Positions 17,018 to 25,060 of a stretch of DNA of 64,000 nt are shown one piece after another. How positions within the stretch are numbered: the stretch's first letter is position 1; every line of letters begins with the position of its first letter. Below the pieces are notes generated by a model. That model saw only the letters and a program-made list of their open reading frames with translations. It was not told the DNA's origin and ran no database searches. The stretch comes from RBG-16-49-21 sp040768125 (lineage in GTDB: Bacteria; Spirochaetota; UBA4802; UBA5550): the NCBI GenBank assembly GCA_040768125.1, contig JAXGNG010000002.1, forward strand, positions 62,001 to 126,000, given 5' to 3'. The translations under genes and the position numbers were made by a program.

Positions 17018-18253
17018 CTACCGCCCCGCGAGCTCCCGCGCGATCATCCGGTCCAGGATCTCCAGGGGCGGCACGCCCTCCATCTTCCTGCCCCCGATGA
17101 AAAGCGTCGGCGTCGCGCTGACGCCGAGTTCCTTCGCCAGGGCGATGTCCCTCTCGAGGCGCCGAGTCGTTTCCTCGGAATTCATCATGGCGGTGAATTC
17201 CTTTTCGCCGATTCCCTCCCGCTTCGCGCCGCTGTTCCTGAAGGCTTCGAGGGCCGATTCGGTGCCGTAGCCGGTGTGGATGCGCCCGTAATCCGCGAAG
17301 TGGGATACGATATATCGATCGAGGATTCCCGCCTCCGACGCGGCGATAATGGCCCTTGAGGCCAGGCAAGCGTTCGCGTACAGGGTTCTCCTCACGTCGG
17401 GGTTGCACTCCCCGTCCAGTGGATAGTTGAAGTAGACGATGCGTATCCGTCCGTGGTACTTCGAGAGGAGGAATTTCTCCATGCGATAGAATTCATGGCA
17501 TGCGCTGCAGAGAAAATCGGTAAAGGCCGTGATGGTAACCGGGGCCCCGGCATCCCCGAGGATGATGCCGCTCTCGGGGAAGGCGATCTCCTGGCCCGGG
17601 GTGCGGTAAAACTCCTGGAGAATTGATTCTATCTTCTCCGGGGGCATCCTTTTCCGCTCCGTCTTGAGACGCATGATATGGGATGTTGAAAAGAGGGCGA
17701 ATGCGAGAAGAAACATGAAAAGGATGAAGGACGCGTAAAAGGCCTTCCGGTCGGGAGAGGCCTCGCGGTCGGAGAGGATCTCACGGAATGTGGCGGCAAG
17801 ACCGGTTCCACCGGTCTCTCGGTCCAGCCTGGACCAGAGGAGCAGGAGGGCGAGGACTGCCAGGTTCACCCCGTAGGTGGCGATGCAGAGGGCGCAGAAG
17901 AGACCAGTCTTCACGAGCAGTGCGCCGAGGAGAATGTCCGCTGTCACGGCCGCGCAGGCCAGGGGCAGGAGGGCGGCAAGGGAATAGGCGTAATACCGTC
18001 CCCTGGCGTAGTCGGCAATGAGGAGCATGAAGACGGCGGTCAGGTGCCAGAAGAGCCCGAATGCGGCCATGGGCATCCCGAGGAGGGTGGAATAGGGCGA
18101 CTGCGCCAGGGTGAGGCATGAATTGACCAGTCCACCGCCGCAGAAGAGCGATCCGGGACCGGAGTCGGGATAGTAGTGCTGGAGGAGGAGCATGCCCGAG
18201 AGTGCCGCGCCGGCTATTGAAAGGAAAAGGATCGCGTAGACGTATTTCTTCAT
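17018..18253 (-). CDS. VKOR-DsbA fusion (disulfide-bond formation protein)
   Basis: A 411-residue membrane protein that joins a vitamin K epoxide reductase domain to a thioredoxin/DsbA-like domain. Residues 1-145 hold about four transmembrane segments with the VKOR cysteines C38, C46 and the CALC pair C120/C123. A further transmembrane segment at about 172-190 leads to the extracytoplasmic domain. There CSAC (C249, C252) is the thioredoxin active site, preceded by GDAGAPVTITAFTDFLCS. The fusion should oxidise periplasmic thiols and pass electrons to quinone, doing the work of DsbA plus DsbB in one chain. Its start is 3 bp from the stop of the DUF1285 gene, so they form an operon. Confidence 0.92.
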   Translation of the reverse strand: MKKYVYAILFLSIAGAALSGMLLLQHYYPDSGPGSLFCGGGLVNSCLTLAQSPYSTLLGMPMAAFGLFWHLTAVFMLLIADYARGRYYAYSLAALLPLACAAVTADILLGALLVKTGLFCALCIATYGVNLAVLALLLLWSRLDRETGGTGLAATFREILSDREASPDRKAFYASFILFMFLLAFALFSTSHIMRLKTERKRMPPEKIESILQEFYRTPGQEIAFPESGIILGDAGAPVTITAFTDFLCSACHEFYRMEKFLLSKYHGRIRIVYFNYPLDGECNPDVRRTLYANACLASRAIIAASEAGILDRYIVSHFADYGRIHTGYGTESALEAFRNSGAKREGIGEKEFTAMMNSEETTRRLERDIALAKELGVSATPTLFIGGRKMEGVPPLEILDRMIARELAGR

Positions 18254-18256
18254 CGT

Positions 18257-18754
18257 TCAGCACCTTGTGACCGGTATTTTTTTTCCGCAGAGGGTGATAT
18301 AGTACGCGCCATTCTCTTCGTCGAGGCGCTCCATGACATGGTAGAAGGGCGAATGCCTGAATTTGGCGGCGAGCCTGCCGTCCCTGACGCGGCAGTAGAG
18401 GGTGTCGTTCCGGTATTCCAGTGTTTCCGGGTCCAGGGCCTCGGAAGCCCCCGTCGTGAGGTTGATCGTCACGGTTTCCCATTCACCGAAGCCCCGGAAG
18501 GAAACGCCGGTGACGAATACCGGTGCGTCCTCCACGACGATCGGGTAGGTGTACGGCCCGTAGTGGATGACGTGGATCCCCTCCCGCGTGACGTCGATGG
18601 ACCGGTTGAAGAAATCGATGATCTTCCTGTTGGTGAAGGGCTCGCCGTTGTGGAACCAGTTCCCGTTTTTATCCAGGCGTATCTCGTCGATGGCTTCACC
18701 GCGGTCAAGAATTTCCCGTATCTCCTCCGGCAGCTCGGGGTAGGCGTCGGTCAT
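18257..18754 (-). CDS. DUF1285 family protein
   Basis: A 165-residue cytoplasmic protein. It shows the DUF1285 pattern: IRLDKNGNWFHNGEPFTNRK near the start, a YPIVVEDAPVFV block in the middle and FRHSPFYHVME near the end, followed by a strand that closes the domain. The family's biochemical role is not known. It lies upstream of the VKOR-DsbA gene in the same orientation with 3 bp between them. No signal peptide is present, so it is not an obvious periplasmic partner of that enzyme. Confidence 0.8.
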   Translation of the reverse strand: MTDAYPELPEEIREILDRGEAIDEIRLDKNGNWFHNGEPFTNRKIIDFFNRSIDVTREGIHVIHYGPYTYPIVVEDAPVFVTGVSFRGFGEWETVTINLTTGASEALDPETLEYRNDTLYCRVRDGRLAAKFRHSPFYHVMERLDEENGAYYITLCGKKIPVTRC

Positions 18755-18808
18755 GTTTTCTCCTCTTGTTCAGGCGGAATCGACGTCTCGCTGCGTTTCC
18801 TTGCGAGG

Positions 18809-19966
18809 TCAGACCCGGATCATAGGGTCCGTCAGCTTGCCGTGTTCCTCCAGGGCGAACCGATCGGTCATCCCCGCGATGTAATCGGTCGCCGTGAGCA
18901 CCACTCCGTCCTTCTGGCAGCGCTTCTGGTACTCATCGGGAAGGGTGTCTGGATGCTCCGTGTATATATGGAAGAGATCGCGTATCACCTTCTCCGCCTT
19001 TATGGTCATTCTCGCCACGCGGTAATGCAAATAGAGGCGTTCCATCAGCATCGACTTCAGCTCGCCGTTGGCTTCGGCGATCTCCGGCGAAAAGGTCACG
19101 ATCTTTTCCGGCGCCCGGGCGACGTCCCCGGCATAGGTTATCGAAAAGAGCTTCAGCCTCGCCACGGTGTGCTCGATCAGGTCCGTCACCAGGATGTCGA
19201 TGATGGCGCGGATGATGCCGTGCCGGGCCATTCCCCGGTCGTCCCCCCCGGCGCGTCCACGGTGTGCCTCCCCCATTTCCCAGAGCTTCAGCTTCTTCAC
19301 CTCCCCCGGCAGGAGTATTCCCGAGGAGAGGCCGTCGTCCAGGTCATGGTTGTTGTAGGCGATCTCGTCGGCAAGGTCGATGATCTGGGCCTCCAGGGAT
19401 GGCATGGTGCCGGGTGAAAAGTCCCGGTACTCGGGATGGTCATGGGCGGAGGAGTGCTTGATGATTCCCTCGCGGGTCTCCCATGTGAGGTTGAGGCCGT
19501 CGAAATCGGGATAGCGCTTCTCGAGCCTGTCAACAACGCGGAGGCTCTGGCGGTTGTGCTCGAATCCGCCGTTGTCTTTAAGAAGGCGGTTCAGCTCCCG
19601 CTCTCCGGCGTGTCCGAAGGGGGTATGGCCGAGATCGTGGGCGAGGGCGATACCCTCTGCGAGGTCCTCGTTCAGGCGCATGGCCCGGGCGATGCTGCGG
19701 GCGATCTGCGCCACCTCGATGGTGTGGGTCAGGCGTGTGCGGTAATGATCGCCCTCGTGGTTGATGAAGACCTGGGTCTTGTATTCGAGGCGCCTGAAGG
19801 CGCGGGAGTGGATGATGCGCTCCCGGTCCCGCTGGAATTCAGTGCGGTAGGGGTGGGGATCCTCGGGGAAGCGTCGTCCCCTCGTGGCGGAGGAAAGGGA
19901 CGCGAAGGGCGCCAGGCGCCTCTTCTCGTCCTCCTGGAGGAATGCACGGTCGACCCTCATCGTCAT
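18809..19966 (-). CDS. dgt: dGTPase-like HD-domain phosphohydrolase
   Basis: A 385-residue member of the deoxyguanosinetriphosphate triphosphohydrolase-like family, which hydrolyses dNTPs to deoxynucleosides and triphosphate. Residues after the N-terminal region read RAFRRLEYKTQVF and then RTRLTHTIEVAQIAR. The HD metal site is ALAHDLGHTPFGHAGE, and the conserved LADEIAYNNHDLDDGL follows. Its ATG overlaps the stop of the TPR gene (ATGA), so it is the last gene of ribH-nusB-TPR-dgt. The true substrate range within the family is uncertain. Confidence 0.93.
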   Translation of the reverse strand: MTMRVDRAFLQEDEKRRLAPFASLSSATRGRRFPEDPHPYRTEFQRDRERIIHSRAFRRLEYKTQVFINHEGDHYRTRLTHTIEVAQIARSIARAMRLNEDLAEGIALAHDLGHTPFGHAGERELNRLLKDNGGFEHNRQSLRVVDRLEKRYPDFDGLNLTWETREGIIKHSSAHDHPEYRDFSPGTMPSLEAQIIDLADEIAYNNHDLDDGLSSGILLPGEVKKLKLWEMGEAHRGRAGGDDRGMARHGIIRAIIDILVTDLIEHTVARLKLFSITYAGDVARAPEKIVTFSPEIAEANGELKSMLMERLYLHYRVARMTIKAEKVIRDLFHIYTEHPDTLPDEYQKRCQKDGVVLTATDYIAGMTDRFALEEHGKLTDPMIRV

Positions 19967-22011
19967 TCCCTGCTCAGTTCGGCCTCGTAGGCCTGGGTGG
20001 CGGCCCTGCGGTTTAACCTGATTTCCTCGTTCCCAGGGTCTTCCTCCACGCCCCGCGTGAAGGCCTGAAGGGCCTTGCGGTACATCCGCTTTTTATAGTA
20101 GGACTTGCCGATATGGTTATAGGCGTCCGCGACGAGCTTGTTATCCGGCGTGCCCTTGACCACCTGGAAGAAGGTGTCAATGGCGCTGTCGTACATATCC
20201 CGCTTCATCTGGATGATACCCAGGGCGAAGAGGGCCTCGGGGTCGCCGGGTTTCATGAGGAGGGCCTTCTGTATCTCGTTCATTGACCGGGCGAGCGCTT
20301 CCTCCCCCGATCCGGTTTTCGATGTCAGTATCGCCTTGTTGATGAGGGCCCTCCGGGCCAGGTCTGAGTTCGGATCAAGCTCGATAACCCTTTCGTAGGC
20401 GCTCATGGCGTAGTCATAGTTGCCGCGCTTGTAGTACATGGTGGCCATCTTGAAGTGCGGTTCCTGGATCCGCGGCCACTTCCCGATGATCCGCCGGTAC
20501 TCCTCCTCGGCAAGATCGTTGAAGCCCCGCTCGTAGTAGTAGTCGGCGATGGCCAGGGGGGCCGCGTGCTTCTCCGGGTTCAGTTCGGCGGCCTTCTTCC
20601 ACGAGGTGATGGCGAGCTCCGGCTTCCCCGCGTTCTTGTAGGCGATGCCCAGGTCGTAGTACGCCGCGTCGTCCTTCGGGCTGATGGCCAGGGCCTTCCG
20701 ATAGGCATTGATCGCCTCGTCGAATCGCTGGGCGTCGTCCAGGATGATCCCCATGTTCAGGTAGGCCACGCGCGCGTTCTCAGTGGCGGGCTCGATCTCC
20801 GTGATCCGGCGGTAGGCGTCGTAGGCGCTGTCAAGCTCGCCCTTCTCGTAATGGATGCGGGCGATCTGCGACAGTATCCTGACATTGCGCTCGTTTCCCT
20901 TTCGTATGCGCTCGAAGATATTGAGGCTCCTGTCGTACTCCTTCATGGCGAGGTACTCCTCGCCGATTCTTTCCAGAAGGGCGTTGTCCCCGCGCCCCAT
21001 TTCCTCGGCCCTGGCGAATTCCTCCGCGGCCTCCGTGGTTTTTTTCTGGCGCAGGTAGGCGATGCCCAGGTTGTAGTGGTTCACGGCGTCGCCGGGGCGT
21101 ATCGTCACCGCCTCTTTCAGGTATTGTTCCGCTTCTCCCAGGTTGCCCCGTTCAAGCTGCATCACGCCGAGACGGGAATATGATCGGTGTGCGACCTCGC
21201 CGATGCGGTCCTCCGTCGCGGCCTTCTTGAAGTGCTCCGCCGCGGCGAATTCGTCTCCCTTCTTTAAAAGGGCCCAGCCGAGGTTGTAGTGGGCCCTGGG
21301 GTTGTCCGGCGCCTGTTCGAGGACGTCGCGGTAGGCGCCGATCGCCTCGTCGTACCGGCCCGATTCCGAGTAGATGTTGCCGAGAAGGAGCCGCGAGTCG
21401 GGATCCTTCGCGCCCAGGGTCACCGAGCGCCGGGCGGCCTCGAGGGCGCCCTCCATGTCCTTTTTATGCCGCAGGGCGAGGGAGAGGTTCTTGTGTATGT
21501 CGGGGTTCGTGTCGTCGTACCTGAGGGCGCGGTTGAAGAATTCCACGGCCTTGTCGTACTCGCCCCGGTCGTCGCTGATCATGCCGAGGTAGGCGAGGGC
21601 GATCGCCTTGTCGCGGTCCGCCGCGTCCGATTCCACCACGCCGTTGAATTCCGTCGTGGCGTCGGCAAGATACCCGCGGGCGTAGCTCTCCTTGCCCCGC
21701 TGTATGCCGGGATGATCGGAGGTCAGGGCGCCCTCCCGTGATATTCCCTCGAAGGTCGAGCCCGATGTTTCTCCCGAGGAGAGAAATCCGGACGGTTTCT
21801 TGAATACGAACTGCGTGAGGACCAGTATCAGGATGATGAGAAACGCGGCGATCGACGAGAGAATGATGATCGGCTTTTTATCGAGGGCCGGGCGCGCCTT
21901 CGGCCCCTCATTCTCAATGGAAATGCCGCTGATCCTGTTTTTTTCCAGATTGAGCTCGTCCCGATCGAAGCCGTTTCCCGGAGTACCGGGCTTCTGGGTA
22001 TCCTGCATCAC
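19963..22011 (-). CDS. Membrane-anchored multi-TPR protein
   Basis: A 682-residue protein. After a charged N-terminal tail of about 48 residues, one transmembrane segment (IIILSSIAAFLIILILVL) is followed by a long array of tetratricopeptide repeats from about residue 110 to 670. Typical repeat cores include AHYNLGWALLKKGDEFAAAEHF and AYYDLGIAYKNAGKPELAI. The topology suggests that the array is exported or lies in the periplasm with an N-in anchor. TPR arrays scaffold protein complexes; the partners are unknown. The gene is coupled by short overlaps to nusB upstream and dgt downstream. Confidence 0.85.
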   Translation of the reverse strand: MMQDTQKPGTPGNGFDRDELNLEKNRISGISIENEGPKARPALDKKPIIILSSIAAFLIILILVLTQFVFKKPSGFLSSGETSGSTFEGISREGALTSDHPGIQRGKESYARGYLADATTEFNGVVESDAADRDKAIALAYLGMISDDRGEYDKAVEFFNRALRYDDTNPDIHKNLSLALRHKKDMEGALEAARRSVTLGAKDPDSRLLLGNIYSESGRYDEAIGAYRDVLEQAPDNPRAHYNLGWALLKKGDEFAAAEHFKKAATEDRIGEVAHRSYSRLGVMQLERGNLGEAEQYLKEAVTIRPGDAVNHYNLGIAYLRQKKTTEAAEEFARAEEMGRGDNALLERIGEEYLAMKEYDRSLNIFERIRKGNERNVRILSQIARIHYEKGELDSAYDAYRRITEIEPATENARVAYLNMGIILDDAQRFDEAINAYRKALAISPKDDAAYYDLGIAYKNAGKPELAITSWKKAAELNPEKHAAPLAIADYYYERGFNDLAEEEYRRIIGKWPRIQEPHFKMATMYYKRGNYDYAMSAYERVIELDPNSDLARRALINKAILTSKTGSGEEALARSMNEIQKALLMKPGDPEALFALGIIQMKRDMYDSAIDTFFQVVKGTPDNKLVADAYNHIGKSYYKKRMYRKALQAFTRGVEEDPGNEEIRLNRRAATQAYEAELSRE

Positions 22012-22436
22012 GAAGTCTCCTGTTGCTCCACTTTGATTTCGTTTTTCCGTACCGCGTCGAGGATGCCGTTTATGAACTGGCCGGAGCCTTCGCCGCCGTA
22101 GATCTTGCCCAGCTCGATCGCCTCGTTGATCGTGACGATGACGGGAATATCGTTCAGGTACAGCATGGCGTAAATGGATAATCGAAGGATGGACTTGTCA
22201 ACGGTGCTGAGCCGCTCGAATTTCCAGTTCCTGGAGTGCCGTACTATCCGCTCGTCGATTTCATCCATGTGCGCGATGGAGCCCCGTATGAGGGTGACGG
22301 CGAATTCCCGGATGGGATCGGGGATCGGGGTGTCAACCCATGCGAGGCCGACGAGCTCTTCAACGGGCGTCGATGCCACCGCATGCATGTAGAGTCCCTG
22401 GAGGGCGTACTCCCTGGCTTTTCTTCTGTGACCCAT
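22008..22436 (-). CDS. nusB: Transcription antitermination factor NusB
   Basis: NusB binds boxA RNA with S10 and supports antitermination on rRNA operons. The 142-residue helical protein starts MGHRRKAREYALQGLYMHAV and contains the family block LSTVDKSILRLSIYAMLYL followed by PVIVTINEAIELGKIYG, which matches the usual pattern. It begins one base after the ribH stop region and overlaps the TPR gene by 4 bp. The ribH-nusB order is widespread in bacteria and supports both calls. Confidence 0.96.
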   Translation of the reverse strand: MGHRRKAREYALQGLYMHAVASTPVEELVGLAWVDTPIPDPIREFAVTLIRGSIAHMDEIDERIVRHSRNWKFERLSTVDKSILRLSIYAMLYLNDIPVIVTINEAIELGKIYGGEGSGQFINGILDAVRKNEIKVEQQETS

Positions 22437-22900
22437 TATTCGAGCTGTTTATAGAGGCTCGCCATCTCGATCGCGCTCATCGCGGCGTCGAAACCCTTGT
22501 TACCGGACTTCGTTCCGGCGCGTTCGATCGCCTGTTCGATGGTGTCGGTGGTGAGTACGCCGTAAATGACCGGCACCTTCGTGGCCATGCCGATCGCGGC
22601 GACTCCCTTCGACACCTCGGCGGCGACGTAATCGAAGTGGGGCGTCGATCCCCGGATCACGGCCCCGAGGCAGATGACCGCGTCGTATTTTTTCGATTCG
22701 GCCAGGAGCCGCGCAACGGGGGGAATCTCGAACGATCCCGGCACCCAGATCACGGAGATATCGTTATCTCCCGCGTTGTGCCGTTTCAGACAATCGACGG
22801 CTCCTCCAAGAAGCTTGTTGGTGATGAACTCGTTGAACCTGGATACGACGATGGCGAAGGTGGTGCCCGTCGCGTCGATCTTACCCTCGAGATATTTCAT
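22436..22900 (-). CDS. ribH: 6,7-dimethyl-8-ribityllumazine synthase
   Basis: Makes lumazine, the direct precursor of riboflavin, from a ribityl-aminouracil and a four-carbon phosphate. The 154-residue protein has the typical motifs: VVSRFNEFIT at the start, WVPGSFEIP, GAVIRGSTPHFDYVA with the catalytic His, and PVIYGVLTTDT. It is the first gene of the ribH-nusB-TPR-dgt operon. The upstream 104 bp carry no FMN riboswitch that I can recognise; only a short CCTCA/TGAGG hairpin is seen. Other rib genes are not in the window. Confidence 0.96.
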   Translation of the reverse strand: MKYLEGKIDATGTTFAIVVSRFNEFITNKLLGGAVDCLKRHNAGDNDISVIWVPGSFEIPPVARLLAESKKYDAVICLGAVIRGSTPHFDYVAAEVSKGVAAIGMATKVPVIYGVLTTDTIEQAIERAGTKSGNKGFDAAMSAIEMASLYKQLE

Positions 22901-23004
22901 GGCCCTGGACCCCTGCGAATGGTTTCCTCAGATGAGGATTGTTTTCAGCGAAAGTCAAGCCTTTTTTACGCGCCTGAGACGCCGCTTCCCCGTTGCGTGG
23001 CCCC

Positions 23005-23772
23005 TTACGAGGGGTGCTGCATCTTCGCGCCGAGTTCGAGGAGGGCGCGCGTCTGGGGATGGAACATGATATTGAACAGGGGTTCCCATTCCTCGTCCCT
23101 TAGGCGCTGGCGCATCCTGTTTTCGTACGGTTTGCGAAGCGATCCCTTGAGCAGCCTGAAGGCCCGCCCGGGGTTGTCGATCCACTGGGACACCACCTGC
23201 TTGGCCCTGGGGATCATGTCCGCCTCCTCGGCGATTTCGTCGACGATCCCGATCTCCTTCGCCTTCTGGATGTCGTAGAGCTCGCCGAAATACATCACGT
23301 CCCGGTAGGTGCGGTCGCTGTCGAGGCCGAAGCGCACGACCTCGGTCTGGACGATGGAAAGCCCGAGGCCGATCTTGATCTCGTTCATGCCGAGCTTTAT
23401 CTTGGGATGGTTCTTGACGATCCGGTAATCAGCCGCCATGGCGGTGATGAATCCCCCCGCGACGGCGGCGCCGTTGAGGGCCGCCACGACGGGCTTGGTG
23501 CAGGTGAAGAGGTTGATCAGTATCTCCTCTTCCTTCCTGAAGAACGCCACGACTTCCTCGAGGTCCTTGAAGCCCAGGAACATCGGCAGATCGAAGCCGG
23601 AGGAAAAGGTCTTTCCTGCCCCGGTGAGTACCAATCCCTTGAGTTCGTCGTTTTCATTCAGATTGCGCACGATCTCATCCAGTGTTTCGAGGGCCTTTTC
23701 CGTGATGGAGTTGGTCTTGCCGTATTCGATGGTGGCGATGATGACGCCGTCTTCCACGCGCTGCTGTATCAT
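23005..23772 (-). CDS. Enoyl-CoA hydratase/isomerase family protein (crotonase)
   Basis: A 255-residue crotonase-fold protein. The oxyanion-hole and CoA-binding regions are present (GKTFSSGFDLPMF and AALNGAAVAGGFITAMAADYRI). A Glu occurs in KLGMNEIKIGL, where several isomerases and hydratases carry an acid or base. The first catalytic Glu position of classical hydratases (in the GG-x-E-L pattern) is occupied by F/I (GGFIT). A 2-enoyl isomerase or a related activity is therefore as likely as a hydratase. It stands alone on the minus strand, divergent from the secreted hypothetical gene, and no acyl-CoA genes lie nearby. The exact reaction cannot be fixed. Confidence 0.88.
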   Translation of the reverse strand: MIQQRVEDGVIIATIEYGKTNSITEKALETLDEIVRNLNENDELKGLVLTGAGKTFSSGFDLPMFLGFKDLEEVVAFFRKEEEILINLFTCTKPVVAALNGAAVAGGFITAMAADYRIVKNHPKIKLGMNEIKIGLGLSIVQTEVVRFGLDSDRTYRDVMYFGELYDIQKAKEIGIVDEIAEEADMIPRAKQVVSQWIDNPGRAFRLLKGSLRKPYENRMRQRLRDEEWEPLFNIMFHPQTRALLELGAKMQHPS

Positions 23773-23924
23773 GGCGGTTCTCCTTGGACCCGGGGTTTGC
23801 CGGCCCGATGCGCGGATCCACCGGGGGGTGTGGAGTCGCGATCCGACGTCGTGCCGTTCTTCATGTCATCCCGCAGGGCCTCGATTTAGACAAGGAAAAA
23901 ATGGAAAATGAGGTATTTTTCTCA

Positions 23925-23953
23925 TTGCGGTCCGCCGGGAGCGCCGATACTAT
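23925..23953 (+). promoter_or_regulatory. Possible promoter of the secreted hypothetical gene
   Basis: TTGCGG (23925-23930) and TACTAT (23948-23953), 17 bp apart, lie about 30 bp before the GTG start at 23984. Moderate matches only. Confidence 0.35.
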
Positions 23954-23983
23954 TAATAGCGATTCCATACCAAGGGTGGCGCC

Positions 23984-24580
23984 GTGAAAATTCGCATCCT
24001 CATCGTAACGCTCGGCTTCCTCGTGTCGGTTCTCTGCGCCCTCGCTGCCCAGGAGGGCGGACGGCCCGCCGGTGACGACGACTCCGTGCGGGATCCCCGG
24101 ATCCCGGGGCTCCATGCCCGGCTTGTCGCCGCAGTGAAAAAGCTGAACCTGCGCGCCGCGGGAGGAAACGAGATCCTCGTCACGCTGGAGTCCGGCGCCC
24201 GCTTCGATCCGATCGACCTTGTGTGGCTCGTCGTGAGAAGGACGGCTAAATTCGTCATGGCGCAGGACAGGATCGCCTCGATCGAATTCGGCTACTACCA
24301 GTTCAACATGAGCAACACCGTGCGCGAGGAGAAGAGCATATCCACCGCGACTCCCGGCAGCGAGGACCTCCGCCCCGTGAAGATAACCTACTCGGCCAGT
24401 ACGGGGGAGAAGTACGCGTACGTACTGGGGGACCTCCAGAAAGTCGATTCCCGGAGGTCCGTGGCGGCCCAGTACCATGACCACTACCTTGCCCTGGTAC
24501 TCCTCCTGGAGCAGTACAACAGCGGAAATATCAGGAAGGAGTCCCTCCGGATAGAACAGACGATCCAGCTCGGCGATTAG
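23984..24580 (+). CDS. Hypothetical secreted protein
   Basis: A 198-residue protein with an N-terminal signal peptide (MKIRILIVTLGFLVSVLCAL then AAQ, a good signal peptidase I site) and no further membrane segment, so it is probably periplasmic. The mature part is mixed alpha/beta with no recognised domain. It starts with GTG, preceded by AGGGTGG. It is divergent from the crotonase gene and followed 126 bp later by the tRNA gene, so it is likely monocistronic. I do not recognise the family. Confidence 0.7.
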   Translation: MKIRILIVTLGFLVSVLCALAAQEGGRPAGDDDSVRDPRIPGLHARLVAAVKKLNLRAAGGNEILVTLESGARFDPIDLVWLVVRRTAKFVMAQDRIASIEFGYYQFNMSNTVREEKSISTATPGSEDLRPVKITYSASTGEKYAYVLGDLQKVDSRRSVAAQYHDHYLALVLLLEQYNSGNIRKESLRIEQTIQLGD

Positions 24581-24614
24581 TCCTGTCGACGCCCCCTTCG
24601 TGGCCAAAAAATTG

Positions 24615-24642
24615 TTGACAATGACCCCCCGCTAAAAATAGT
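24615..24642 (+). promoter_or_regulatory. Promoter of the tRNA-Val gene
   Basis: A perfect TTGACA (24615-24620), a 16-bp spacer and AATAGT (24637-24642) lie about 65 bp before the mature tRNA 5' end. The -35 box is strong and the -10 box weak. Confidence 0.5.
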
Positions 24643-24706
24643 AACCGTTGTCGGTCTCGCGATCCGTATCCGCGTCATGGGACGGGCCGAAGAAGAGGCC
24701 GCAATC

Positions 24707-24780
24707 GGGCGATTAGCTCAGCTGGTTAGAGCGCCTGCTCGACACGCAGGAGGTCACTGGTTCAACTCCAGTATCGCCCA
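24707..24780 (+). tRNA. tRNA-Val (anticodon GAC)
   Basis: A 74-nt cloverleaf. The 7-bp acceptor stem is GGGCGAT (24707-24713) with ATCGCCC (24773-24779), discriminator A at 24780. The D arm is GCTC/GAGC and the anticodon stem CCTGC/GCAGG with anticodon GAC at 24741-24743. The T arm contains GGTTCAACTCC. CCA is not encoded. The base before the anticodon (position 33, at 24740) is C, whereas U33 is nearly universal in elongator tRNAs. All stems are intact, so it looks like a functional gene with one unusual base, or a sequence error. Confidence 0.95.
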
Positions 24781-25060
24781 CAGGAGCGCGGGACAGTTAC
24801 GTTTTTCTCCCCCCGGTCGTAAGCGGTGAAGAAGTCCGGAAGACGCCGCGGGGGTTGCGAGATCACAGCGATGAAGGGCCGCGGTCCCCGCAAAAAGGGG
24901 TCCCCGGCGCCCTCGATATCCCACCCGGATAGGAACACACCGCCGTCCCACGAACCTCCTGCCGTCCCAAGAGTCCCTGGCATCGCATCGCAGCATGTAC
25001 GCGCCGGGGCAGGGGAGAGCCCCGGAGAAACGGGGAATGAAATTCACAGGGAGCATTGGC

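Noticed and set aside
22901..23004. FMN riboswitch before ribH
   Set aside because: The region is too short, and none of the conserved RFN-element blocks is present.
24781..25060. T-box leader before thrS
   Set aside because: No T-box sequence or specifier-stem pattern was seen; an open frame here (24826-25113) is a shadow without a ribosome binding site.
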